A program made the translations under genes and the position numbers. This document shows positions 1 through 6,044 of a stretch of 9,095 nt of DNA, one piece after another (the first letter of the stretch is position 1; the number at the start of each line of letters is the position of its first letter). The stretch is from Bacillota bacterium (GTDB lineage: Bacteria > Bacillota > Bacilli > Tumebacillales > Effusibacillaceae): contig JAGVBM010000101.1 of NCBI GenBank assembly GCA_020059765.1, positions 1-9,095 on the forward strand. Direction: 5' to 3'. The notes under the pieces are model-generated. The model ran no database searches. It was given only the letters and a program-made list of their open reading frames with translations, and was not told the origin of the DNA.

Positions 1-27
1 AAGGTGAAGTCTTGTCACAAATCCCTG

Positions 28-975
28 TTAAACCACGGCAGCCAGCGCTTTTTCACAGACAAGGACTCGATTAACGTCTTCTAATACAAGTTCTGCGACT
101 CGTTGGGAAGATTCATGGGTGATTCCAGCAATATGGGGGGTCAATATAACATTGGTCAACAAGTTGAAAGGATCGTCTGAGGCGGGAGGTTCCGTTTCCC
201 GCACATCCAGAAAGGCGAAGTTTTCCGGGCGTTTTTTTAACCAGGTAAATAATGCGCCTTCGTCAATAATACCTCCGCGCGAAGTGTTGATCAGAACAGC
301 ATCTTCTTTCATAACGGCCAATTCCATATCACTGATCAAGCAATGGGTCTCCGAGGTGAGCGGGACATGAACGGAGATATAATCGGACACTTGACAGACT
401 CGTTGCAGTTCAGTCAACTCAACATGAAAATCCTGCACAAGCATATTTGACTTTAATACAAACGGATCATACGCAACCACTTTCAATCCCAAGGCTCTGG
501 CTCGAATCGCCACGCGCTGGCCAATGTCACCAACGCCAATGAGTCCTAAGGTTCTTCCGTTCAGTTCGCGGCCCATGCATTGTTGCCGATCCCAAGCGCC
601 GTTTCGTGCATGATTGTCACATGCGCCAAGAAATCGTGCTTGGTGAAACATGCAAGCGATTACATATTCCGCAACGGCGTTCGCATTACCGCCTCGGGCT
701 GCGACCACAACGACCCCTTGTTCCCGGCAAGCTTGTAAATCAATATTGTCTAGCCCAACCCCCAAACGGCCAATGACCTGAAGATGAGGCAGCCGTTCCA
801 ACAGCTGTCGGTCAATTCGGGTTTTGTTACGTATGACCAATGCGCGCGCTTGTGCTGCTGCTGATGCAATTTTATCAGGATTGTGATGCAAATTCGGATC
901 CAGTATCACTTCGTATTTCGAGGACATCCATTGCGGTATTGGCCACCACAATTCCTCTGTAATCACAATTGACAA
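28..975 (-). CDS. slcC: D-isomer-specific 2-hydroxyacid dehydrogenase, probable (S)-3-sulfolactate dehydrogenase
   Basis: This is a 315-residue cytosolic NAD(P)-dependent dehydrogenase of the phosphoglycerate dehydrogenase (SerA-like) family. Visible are the GRLGVGLDNID block (residues 69-79), the Rossmann loop GVGDIG (147-152) and the catalytic triad: Arg233 in NTSRGG, Glu262 in ETEPP and His281 in TPHIAG. There is no C-terminal ACT domain, so a biosynthetic SerA is unlikely. The start is a TTG at 973-975, because an in-frame stop (the TGA of the preceding gene, 991-993) lies five codons upstream and no ATG occurs between; a GGGAGGGG site precedes it. It is the last gene of the suy operon, 15 bases after the regulator gene. 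Known for the family: SlcC oxidises (S)-sulfolactate to 3-sulfopyruvate in Chromohalobacter salexigens. The family call is firm; the substrate is inferred from the neighbouring suyAB and comC. The alternative is another D-2-hydroxyacid or glyoxylate/hydroxypyruvate reductase. Confidence 0.72.
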   Translation of the reverse strand: MSIVITEELWWPIPQWMSSKYEVILDPNLHHNPDKIASAAAQARALVIRNKTRIDRQLLERLPHLQVIGRLGVGLDNIDLQACREQGVVVVAARGGNANAVAEYVIACMFHQARFLGACDNHARNGAWDRQQCMGRELNGRTLGLIGVGDIGQRVAIRARALGLKVVAYDPFVLKSNMLVQDFHVELTELQRVCQVSDYISVHVPLTSETHCLISDMELAVMKEDAVLINTSRGGIIDEGALFTWLKKRPENFAFLDVRETEPPASDDPFNLLTNVILTPHIAGITHESSQRVAELVLEDVNRVLVCEKALAAVV

Positions 976-980
976 TGATA

Positions 981-988
981 CCCCTCCC
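981..988 (-). promoter_or_regulatory. Ribosome binding site of slcC, supports a TTG start
   Basis: The minus strand reads GGGAGGGG five bases before the TTG at 973-975. This purine-rich site at usable spacing, with an in-frame stop just upstream, decides the start in the absence of any ATG. Confidence 0.65.
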
Positions 989-990
989 GC

Positions 991-1683
991 TCAAGTTTGA
1001 TTTCGAAAGCGAATAGATTCCTCTACTCGGGTTAAATGAGCAAGCATCTGCCGTTTGGCAAGCTGATCGTTTTTCTGTTTGATCGCTTCCAATATCGACT
1101 GATGATCCGTCAATGATTGCTGCGGCAAATTCTGTATGGATAGTGATTCCATGCGGCTTTCCGATAAAAGGTCTAACATCGTCAGCATCAAACGCACCAA
1201 GACCAAATTCTGTGACGCTTCCGCCAAGCCTACATGGAACTGGGCATCCCGTTCCCCCAGTATCGTCAAATCATCCTTGTTCGCAAAAGCATCGTCCAAA
1301 ATCGATTGCAATCGATTCAACTGATCATGGGTCGCTCGCTCTGCCGCCCATATAACCGCTTCCGATTCAAGCACCTTGCGAATTTCGAAAAGATCTTTTA
1401 AGGTATCCTCTTTGCCAAACAGCGCTTCATCCATCTCCGCATATGTCGTTTGCGATTCGGAAACAAAGATGCCCACACCGTGCCGAACCTTTAAAATCCC
1501 TCGTCCTGTCAATAATTTAATCGCATCTCGCACAACAGTCCGACTTACGGCAAATTGATTCGCCAGGTCACGTTCGGTCGGCAATCGATCGCCGGGGCGA
1601 AGTTCGCCCCGGACAATCGCATCCGTTATCTGTGAAACTATTTTTTGGCTGAACGCCGTATTGTCAGAGATAGGTTCAAACAT
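991..1683 (-). CDS. FadR-family GntR transcriptional regulator (HTH-FCD), probable repressor of the suy operon
   Basis: This is a 230-residue DNA-binding regulator. Residues 12-75 form the GntR winged helix-turn-helix, with the conserved stretch LRPGDRLPTERDLANQF followed by SRTVVRDAI and the wing GRGILKVRHGVGIFV. Residues about 95-225 form an all-helical FCD ligand-binding domain; Asp146, His150, His194 and His216 sit where FCD proteins hold a divalent metal that contacts carboxylate effectors. The ATG at 1681-1683 has a GGAGAGG site and lies 6 bases after the comC stop. The gene is embedded between catabolic genes, so the protein likely controls its own operon. A perfect palindrome with the FadR-type core TGGTATTACCA overlaps the promoter before suyA and is its likely operator. 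Effector and direction of control are inferred; a sulfolactate- or sulfopyruvate-responsive repressor is the simplest model. It may correspond in role to suyR genes, but homology to those was not tested. Confidence 0.85.
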   Translation of the reverse strand: MFEPISDNTAFSQKIVSQITDAIVRGELRPGDRLPTERDLANQFAVSRTVVRDAIKLLTGRGILKVRHGVGIFVSESQTTYAEMDEALFGKEDTLKDLFEIRKVLESEAVIWAAERATHDQLNRLQSILDDAFANKDDLTILGERDAQFHVGLAEASQNLVLVRLMLTMLDLLSESRMESLSIQNLPQQSLTDHQSILEAIKQKNDQLAKRQMLAHLTRVEESIRFRNQT

Positions 1684-1689
1684 AGTCGG

Positions 1690-2727
1690 TCATCCTCTCC
1701 AAGGTGTATCGAATTCTAACGATAGCTTTTCCAATTCCTCTATCGTACTTTCTTCGAGAAGAATGCCCTCTTTCCTTCCAGCTCTTTCAAATTGCGCACG
1801 CCGTTCGCCCGGAACACGCACAGACTGATACCCTTCAGCGGGAGGAATGCGATGAATCTCATCGACAAGCTGGTCCATACGCGACAAAAACTCCTCGCCA
1901 AGAAAAGGATCGGGATTTATCGCAATAAAACACATGCCGGTTCCCGGCTCACGATTCCCCGCGTCATAAATGGAACCCACCCCGGGACCAATCTCTGCGC
2001 CTGACAATACTCCACTGAGTATTTCAACCATAAGGGCCAAAGCGTATCCTTTTGCCTCCGCCATGGGCAGCACAGACCCGCGTAACGCGGATGCAGCATC
2101 GGTTGTCGGTCGGCCATCCTCATCCAAAGCCCAGCCTTCGGGAATCGGTTTTCCCGATTTTGCAGCCAGAATGATATTGCCTCGCGCCACTTTACTGGTG
2201 GCCAAATCCACTACTACCGGGTTATGATCCTTACAAGGGGCACCAAATGCAATCGGATTGGTTCCGAAATATGCCTTGCCCCCTCCCCAAGGAGGAATCG
2301 CAGGCTGGGCATTTGTAAACCCCCAACCAATCATCCCTGCCTGAACTGCCAAATCGATATAGCTGGACATTGCGCCCGCATGGTTCCCCCGTCTCACTGT
2401 CACCATACCAATGCCCATATGTTCAGCCAGATGAATGGCTTCTGACATGGCTGCCCGAGCGACCACAGGCCCTAATCCGTTGTCGCCGTCTAATGCCGCA
2501 ACTGCCAAAACCCCTTGCTTCCAGGAAAAATTGGGACGCGGATTGATGACGCCTCGTTGAATCGCTCGAATGTACGCAGCTAACCGGGACAATCCATGTG
2601 TTGGGACTCCGGTAATATCTGCCCGAACCAATACTTCCGCGCACCACTCTGCATCATCTTGTGGAACGCCGACTGCCACAAAACAATCCGACGCAAACCG
2701 ATGAAGTTCATCCCAGTAATACCGCAT
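1690..2727 (-). CDS. comC: Malate/L-lactate dehydrogenase (Ldh) family oxidoreductase, probable (R)-3-sulfolactate dehydrogenase
   Basis: This 345-residue NAD(P)-dependent oxidoreductase belongs to the Ldh_2 family, which has a fold unrelated to classical lactate dehydrogenases. Visible signatures are THGLSRL with the presumed catalytic His44 and Arg48, GNHAGAMSSY (114-123), the cofactor-binding FGTNPIAFGAP (154-164), DLATSKVARG (174-183) and AKGYALALMVEILSGVLSGA (226-244 region). Length is normal for the family (about 330-360). The ATG at 2725-2727 is preceded by a weak site (AGGGTTGAGG), 10 bases after the suyB stop. Known: ComC interconverts sulfopyruvate and (R)-sulfolactate, in methanogen coenzyme M synthesis and in sulfolactate degraders. 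Here it would reduce the sulfopyruvate made by SlcC to the enantiomer used by SuyAB. Relatives act on malate, ureidoglycolate or diketogulonate, so the exact substrate rests on context. Confidence 0.75.
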   Translation of the reverse strand: MRYYWDELHRFASDCFVAVGVPQDDAEWCAEVLVRADITGVPTHGLSRLAAYIRAIQRGVINPRPNFSWKQGVLAVAALDGDNGLGPVVARAAMSEAIHLAEHMGIGMVTVRRGNHAGAMSSYIDLAVQAGMIGWGFTNAQPAIPPWGGGKAYFGTNPIAFGAPCKDHNPVVVDLATSKVARGNIILAAKSGKPIPEGWALDEDGRPTTDAASALRGSVLPMAEAKGYALALMVEILSGVLSGAEIGPGVGSIYDAGNREPGTGMCFIAINPDPFLGEEFLSRMDQLVDEIHRIPPAEGYQSVRVPGERRAQFERAGRKEGILLEESTIEELEKLSLEFDTPWRG

Positions 2728-2737
2728 TGCCTCAACC

Positions 2738-3889
2738 CTATGCGCTTGGATACAGCCGAGTTAACGCAAACTCACGATGACCGAGTGCTTCCGCTGCTGT
2801 CATGCGTCCGTTAACCGTACGCACCATCACATCTTTCAGCGCTTCACCTGCAGAAGCAAGTGTTAATTCCCGTGACAGCAAACCGCTGACATTCAGGTCG
2901 ATATGCTCCCGCATTCCTGCCACTGTCTTGGGATTCGCGGTCAGCTTGATCACCGGTTCAATGGGATGTCCGACAATATTCCCCTGCCCTGTCGGGAAGA
3001 AATGAATAACTGCTCCGGCTGCTGCCATCAATGTGATGCACTCTGCCGCTGCGGACGACGTATCCATAAAGTGCAATCCTGGGCCGTCAGGCGCTTCCGC
3101 CGGTTTTAAAACGCCTACAACGGGACGCGTCCCTGTTTTTTCAATATTGCCCATCGCTTTTTCTTCAATGGTAGACAATCCGCCGGCAATATTCCCTTGT
3201 GTTGGTTGGCTTCCCAGCAGATTGGCATCCTGGGATTCGATAAAAGAGACGTAATCGTTGAAGGTCTTTATGAATTTTTCACGAAGCTCGGGAGTGGCCA
3301 TACGATCGGCGATCAACTGCTCCCCACCTGTCAGTTCTGAAGTTTCACCGAACAAGACGGTTGCGCCTGCATCCACCAACTGATCCACGACTACACCCAC
3401 GGTTGGGCAAGACGCCAGTCCGGAAGTGGTGTCACTTTCCCCGCATTTAATACTGACTACCAAATCCTTCATTTCAATTGGTTCCTTTACTAATTCACTG
3501 GCCGCCTGCACAAACTCTTTCGCTTTCCAGGAAGCCTTGCGAACGGTTTCAAAGTCGCCATTTCCTTCAATCCCAAAGTACGCAACCGGTTTTCCAGTCT
3601 CCGCAATTCCGTCGGCAATCTTTTTCGCCCAGTTTTCTTCAATGCCGATTACAATGGCAGCCGCTACATTGGGGTTGCTCCCCGTGCCGATCAAAGTGCG
3701 GAAATGCAATTCCAAATCTTCCCCATATTGAAGACGTCCATACGCATGGGGAATGGCAATCGTACCGACGACTTGTTTAGCAACCGCTTCACAAGCCGCA
3801 TTGGATAAATCATCTACCGGAATGATGAGGACATGATTCCGAATTCCAACTGTGCCATTTTCACGTCGATACCCGTAAAGTTGAGTCAT
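2738..3889 (-). CDS. suyB: UxaA-family lyase large subunit, probable (2R)-3-sulfolactate sulfo-lyase subunit beta
   Basis: This 383-residue protein is of the altronate/galactarate dehydratase C-terminal (UxaA) family. It opens with YGYRRENGTVGIRNHVLIIP, the usual start of the large subunit, and has the family signature KCGESDTTSGLASCPTVG (148-165). The late block PTGQGNIVGHPIEPVIKL (299-316) differs from the TGRGTP version common in sugar-acid dehydratases and, to my recollection, resembles SuyB. The split arrangement, a separate subunit of about 90 residues plus one of about 385, is typical of SuyAB, whereas altronate dehydratase is usually one chain of about 500. I chose ATG 3887-3889: it lies one base after the suyA TAA, behind GAGGTGG, and matches the family start. 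The reading frame stays open to 3982, but that extension lies inside suyA. Known reaction: (R)-3-sulfolactate gives pyruvate plus sulfite. A sugar-acid dehydratase remains the main alternative. Confidence 0.78.
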   Translation of the reverse strand: MTQLYGYRRENGTVGIRNHVLIIPVDDLSNAACEAVAKQVVGTIAIPHAYGRLQYGEDLELHFRTLIGTGSNPNVAAAIVIGIEENWAKKIADGIAETGKPVAYFGIEGNGDFETVRKASWKAKEFVQAASELVKEPIEMKDLVVSIKCGESDTTSGLASCPTVGVVVDQLVDAGATVLFGETSELTGGEQLIADRMATPELREKFIKTFNDYVSFIESQDANLLGSQPTQGNIAGGLSTIEEKAMGNIEKTGTRPVVGVLKPAEAPDGPGLHFMDTSSAAAECITLMAAAGAVIHFFPTGQGNIVGHPIEPVIKLTANPKTVAGMREHIDLNVSGLLSRELTLASAGEALKDVMVRTVNGRMTAAEALGHREFALTRLYPSA

Positions 3890-3890
3890 A

Positions 3891-4169
3891 TTACCACCTC
3901 GCACTTTTAATGTTGTGGACATGGACATAATCACCGGCAACAATCGCCGTTTTTGTGATTCCCACCTGCTGACCGTACTCAATCACTGCCGCTCCCGTTT
4001 CTAACGATTCAATCGCCATTTTGTGACCTAACGGGATGTTCCCTTTCGCAACAACTTCCACGATACTGTCATCGTCCATATATACCCCGACGACTGCCTC
4101 TCCTTCCCGGATATCCTGAGTTGCAACACCAAGATGGTCTCCGCTCCTATGGATGAGAAACTTATGCAT
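3891..4169 (-). CDS. suyA: UxaA-family small subunit (SAF domain), probable (2R)-3-sulfolactate sulfo-lyase subunit alpha
   Basis: This 92-residue protein corresponds to the N-terminal SAF domain of altronate dehydratase, made as a separate subunit. Conserved features are the opening HRSGDHLGVATQDI, the central GVYMDDDS (28-35), IPLGHKMA (45-52), the YG..VG segment (65-70) and the C-terminal VHVHNIKSARW (82-92), which is nearly diagnostic of this family. It is the first gene of the operon. The ATG at 4167-4169 has a near-ideal AAAGGAGGT site at 4176-4184. The 33-bp palindrome lies immediately upstream of that site, and a sigma-A-like promoter overlaps its far end. One base separates the stop codon from the suyB ATG, so translational coupling and equal subunit amounts are expected. 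It should form the sulfo-lyase with SuyB. Assignment to SuyA rather than another split UxaA protein relies on the operon. Confidence 0.8.
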   Translation of the reverse strand: MHKFLIHRSGDHLGVATQDIREGEAVVGVYMDDDSIVEVVAKGNIPLGHKMAIESLETGAAVIEYGQQVGITKTAIVAGDYVHVHNIKSARW

Positions 4170-4175
4170 ACTTAT

Positions 4176-4184
4176 ACCTCCTTT
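4176..4184 (-). promoter_or_regulatory. Ribosome binding site of suyA
   Basis: The minus strand reads AAAGGAGGT, nearly fully complementary to the 3' end of 16S rRNA, six bases before the ATG at 4167-4169. It begins just two bases downstream of the operator palindrome, so a repressor bound there would also sit close to the translation start. Confidence 0.75.
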
Positions 4185-4186
4185 GG

Positions 4187-4219
4187 TATTAGGTATGTGG
4201 TATTACCACATACCTAATA
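4187..4219. promoter_or_regulatory. Perfect 33-bp palindromic operator, FadR/GntR type
   Basis: Two 16-base arms, TATTAGGTATGTGGTA and its exact reverse complement, flank a single central base at 4203, with no mismatches. The centre is TGGTATTACCA (4198-4208), which fits the TGGT-N3-ACCA pattern typical of FadR-subfamily GntR regulators. The palindrome shares bases with the -10 element (4216-4221) and covers the expected transcription start near 4208, so a bound protein should block initiation. Because the transcript would begin inside the palindrome, only about half would be in RNA, which argues for a DNA operator rather than an RNA hairpin. The regulator at 991-1683 is the obvious binder. 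Confidence 0.82.
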
Positions 4220-4245
4220 TAACGATAGGTTGATAGAATTGTCAA
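4216..4245 (-). promoter_or_regulatory. Sigma-A-like promoter of the suy operon
   Basis: On the minus strand a perfect -35 TTGACA (4240-4245) is followed by an 18-base spacer and a -10 TATATT (4216-4221), a five-of-six match to TATAAT. The start of transcription is expected near 4207-4210, giving a leader of about 40 bases before suyA. The -10 merges with the palindromic operator, an arrangement expected of a repressed, inducible promoter. Confidence 0.72.
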
Positions 4246-4259
4246 GTAATTCTAATTAT

Positions 4260-4376
4260 TTATTTGTACAAATGACATGCCACTTGATTTCCCGGTGTCA
4301 CCTCCGTCATTTCCGGTCGCGCCGATTCACATTCTTCTTCACGCGGAGGTACTTTTGGGTTATTGGTTGTCGCCAT
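4260..4376 (-). pseudogene. Relic of an oligopeptide/dipeptide ABC transporter ATPase C-terminus (OppF/DppF type)
   Basis: A 38-codon frame (ATG 4374-4376, TAA 4260-4262) encodes a peptide ending PEMTEVTPGNQVACHLYK. The stretch from about residue 12, with Cys16, RPE (20-22), EVTPG (25-29) and ACHLYK (33-38), closely resembles the extreme C-terminal tail (oligo_HPY region) of peptide ABC transporter ATPases. In those proteins a Cys-rich RCP...C....PE segment is followed by V.PGH.VACH. Nothing of the nucleotide-binding domain is present; a stop codon lies four codons upstream of the ATG and hairpin sequence beyond it. I therefore read it as a deletion remnant left at the boundary between the spoVR region and the suy operon. 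A short expressed peptide is possible, since an AGGA sits upstream, but seems less likely. Recognition is from memory of the family, not a search. Confidence 0.6.
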
Positions 4377-4384
4377 GCTGTCAT

Positions 4385-4433
4385 CCTACAAAAGGAAATA
4401 GACCGCCCTTGCTACGGGAAGCGGTCTATTCCT
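4385..4433 (-). terminator. Probable rho-independent terminator downstream of spoVR
   Basis: On the minus strand the arms AGGAATAGACCGC (4421-4433) and GCGGTCTATTTCCT (4393-4406) pair along about 13 bp with one bulged base around a 14-base loop. The second arm runs into a T-rich stretch (TTTCCTTTTG). It lies about 160 bases after the spoVR stop and before the suy promoter, the right place to end prkA-yhbH-spoVR transcripts and insulate the suy operon. The T tract is interrupted, so efficiency is uncertain. Confidence 0.55.
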
Positions 4434-4595
4434 GATCGTATCCTATTGAGTTGACTGCCCGGCGGGCAATCTATTGTACTAGTCGCAGGTGTGTCCAGCA
4501 CCTGCGGTCATTCTTATACTATGCAAAAACAAGTTCCTTATATCCATATCTTTGCAAAAAGCAGCGGACAAGTCAAGTTGCTGCAATAACTTCTG
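4434..4595. other. Non-coding spacer after spoVR with two further hairpins and a short AT-rich repeat
   Basis: I see no convincing gene here. Two inverted repeats are present: CGCAGGTG/CACCTGCG at 4484-4491 and 4499-4506 with a 7-base loop, and TGCCC/GGGCA at 4456-4460 and 4464-4468 with a 3-base loop. Neither is followed by a T tract on the minus strand. The octamer TTTTTGCA occurs twice on the minus strand (4553-4560 and 4522-4529), each followed downstream by TATAAG. With the terminator hairpin this gives three stem-loops in about 115 bases of the probable spoVR 3' untranslated region. Confidence 0.5.
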
Positions 4596-6029
4596 TCACA
4601 AAAACCTCCGATGCGGCTTCTTTCCGTCATACGTGAACAGCACCGGCCGACCTTCGAGTACGGTTTCCAGGTGAACCGCCCGTCCCCACAGGCGATAGAC
4701 GTAGGGCAGCGTCTTCTCGAGGTACTTGATATCCAGTTCGATACCTTCAAATTCGTGCTTCAGATACAATTCGCCGTTTCGCATGTAGTCCCCGTCCTCC
4801 ACCAGCAGTACCGGGAACCCGCCGTTCGTGCGGGCCGCGCACAGCCGGTCGCGGATCTTTTCCCAATCCTTCTCCACGATCTTCCATTCGTTGCCGACTT
4901 TCTGGTACAGGTACAAGTCCATTTCCTCAATCAGGTCTTTCGTCAGATAGTTGCGCAGGAACGCAACATCCGATTCGGTTTCCCGGATCTCGAACATTTT
5001 CTCCCGGCCTCGCCCCGGTTCGTACCCCCAGCGCTCCCGCTCTTCCTTGCTCGGATGGTTCCACCGCTTCTCAATGTCTTCCCACATCTTCAGTCCCACA
5101 TGGTACGGGTTCAGGCTCGTTCGCGAAGGCAGGATCACCCCGGCGTTCATGCGGGCAAACTCGATCGTTTCATCCTCCGTCAACTCCATCTCCCGCATGA
5201 TCCGCAAGTGCCAATAGGTCGCCCAGCCTTCGTTCATGATCTTCGTCTCCATCTGCGGCCAGAAATACAGCATTTCGTCGCGAATCATCGCCAGAATGTC
5301 CCGCTGCCAGTCGGTCAGCACCTTGCTGTGTTCCATCAGAAACAGAAGCAGATCCTTTTCCGGACGGGCCGGAATTTTCTGGTGCCCTAACAGGGGCTCT
5401 TCCTTTTTCTTTTTCTGCCCCAAATTGTCCAACTCCCACAGGTCATCGTAAGGAGTCTCTGCTTCCGGCTTTTGTTTATGGTGATCCTGATCCTGCGAAT
5501 TCTGTTCTTTCCGCGGACGTCTCCGTGCCACGTAGGACGGATCGATATGCTCCTGAATCGCCAACGCTGCATCCAGCAGTTCTTCGACAGGATCTTTGCC
5601 GTACTGCATCTCATATGATCGGATCCGATCGGCCGACACGGACATGCTCTCCACCATATAGCGGGAGGTATGGGCAAAGCGAAAGTTGTTTTTGAAAAAG
5701 TCGCAGTGGGCCAACACGTGGGCCGCTACCAGTTTGTTTTGCAGCAGGGTGTTGCCGTCCAGCAAGAACGCGTAGCACGGGTCCGAATTGATGACCAGTT
5801 CGTAGATCCGGCTCAAGCCGAAATCATACTGCATTTTCATGCGATGAAAGGCTTTGCCGAAACTCCAATGGGAAAAACGGGTCGGCATCCCATAGGCGCC
5901 AAACGTGTACAAAATATCCGCAGGCGTAACCTCAAACCGCATTTCATAAAAATCGAGCCCGTTTGAGCGGGCGAGATCCATCATCTGATCAATCGAAGTT
6001 TCGAGCTGCAGCATCTCTTCCTTGTTCAT
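4596..6029 (-). CDS. spoVR: SpoVR family protein (stage V sporulation protein R)
   Basis: This is a 477-residue soluble protein of the SpoVR/YcgB family, similar in length to Bacillus SpoVR (about 470). Family hallmarks are FSHWSFGKAFHRMK (52-65), NSDPCYAFLLDGN (81-93), VAAHVLAHCDFFKNN (101-115), KIMNEGWATYWH (263-274) and NPYHVGLKMWEDIEKRW (307-323). The histidine-rich AHVLAHCDFF and NEGWATYWH segments look like a modified metal site, which is an inference. A charged low-complexity linker spans about 168-225. In B. subtilis spoVR mutants are affected in spore cortex; the biochemical activity is not established. The ATG at 6027-6029 is preceded by TAAGGAGGGG, in which the TAA is the yhbH stop, so the two genes are very probably co-transcribed and translationally coupled. 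Proteobacterial relatives (YcgB with YeaG and YeaH) show the same partnership in stress and stationary phase. Confidence 0.95.
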   Translation of the reverse strand: MNKEEMLQLETSIDQMMDLARSNGLDFYEMRFEVTPADILYTFGAYGMPTRFSHWSFGKAFHRMKMQYDFGLSRIYELVINSDPCYAFLLDGNTLLQNKLVAAHVLAHCDFFKNNFRFAHTSRYMVESMSVSADRIRSYEMQYGKDPVEELLDAALAIQEHIDPSYVARRRPRKEQNSQDQDHHKQKPEAETPYDDLWELDNLGQKKKKEEPLLGHQKIPARPEKDLLLFLMEHSKVLTDWQRDILAMIRDEMLYFWPQMETKIMNEGWATYWHLRIMREMELTEDETIEFARMNAGVILPSRTSLNPYHVGLKMWEDIEKRWNHPSKEERERWGYEPGRGREKMFEIRETESDVAFLRNYLTKDLIEEMDLYLYQKVGNEWKIVEKDWEKIRDRLCAARTNGGFPVLLVEDGDYMRNGELYLKHEFEGIELDIKYLEKTLPYVYRLWGRAVHLETVLEGRPVLFTYDGKKPHRRFL

Positions 6030-6044
6030 GACTCTGTCCCCTCC

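Noticed and set aside
3890..3982. 31-residue N-terminal extension of SuyB
   Set aside because: The extension lies inside suyA in another frame and has no family similarity. ATG 3887-3889 has a ribosome binding site and matches the conserved SuyB/UxaA beginning.
4187..4219. Palindrome as a transcription terminator or riboswitch stem
   Set aside because: There is no T tract after it, and the promoter's -10 lies within its upstream edge, so the RNA would contain only about half of the repeat.
4170..4595. Insertion sequence, CRISPR array or attachment site at the spoVR-suy junction
   Set aside because: No transposase fragment, regularly spaced repeats or tRNA-like sequence was seen. Only hairpins, a short transporter-like relic and the promoter are supported.
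4611..5390. Long plus-strand open frame of 259 codons opposite spoVR
   Set aside because: It is fully antisense to a highly conserved spoVR sequence, its product resembles no family I know, and G+C-rich coding DNA commonly leaves such shadow frames open.
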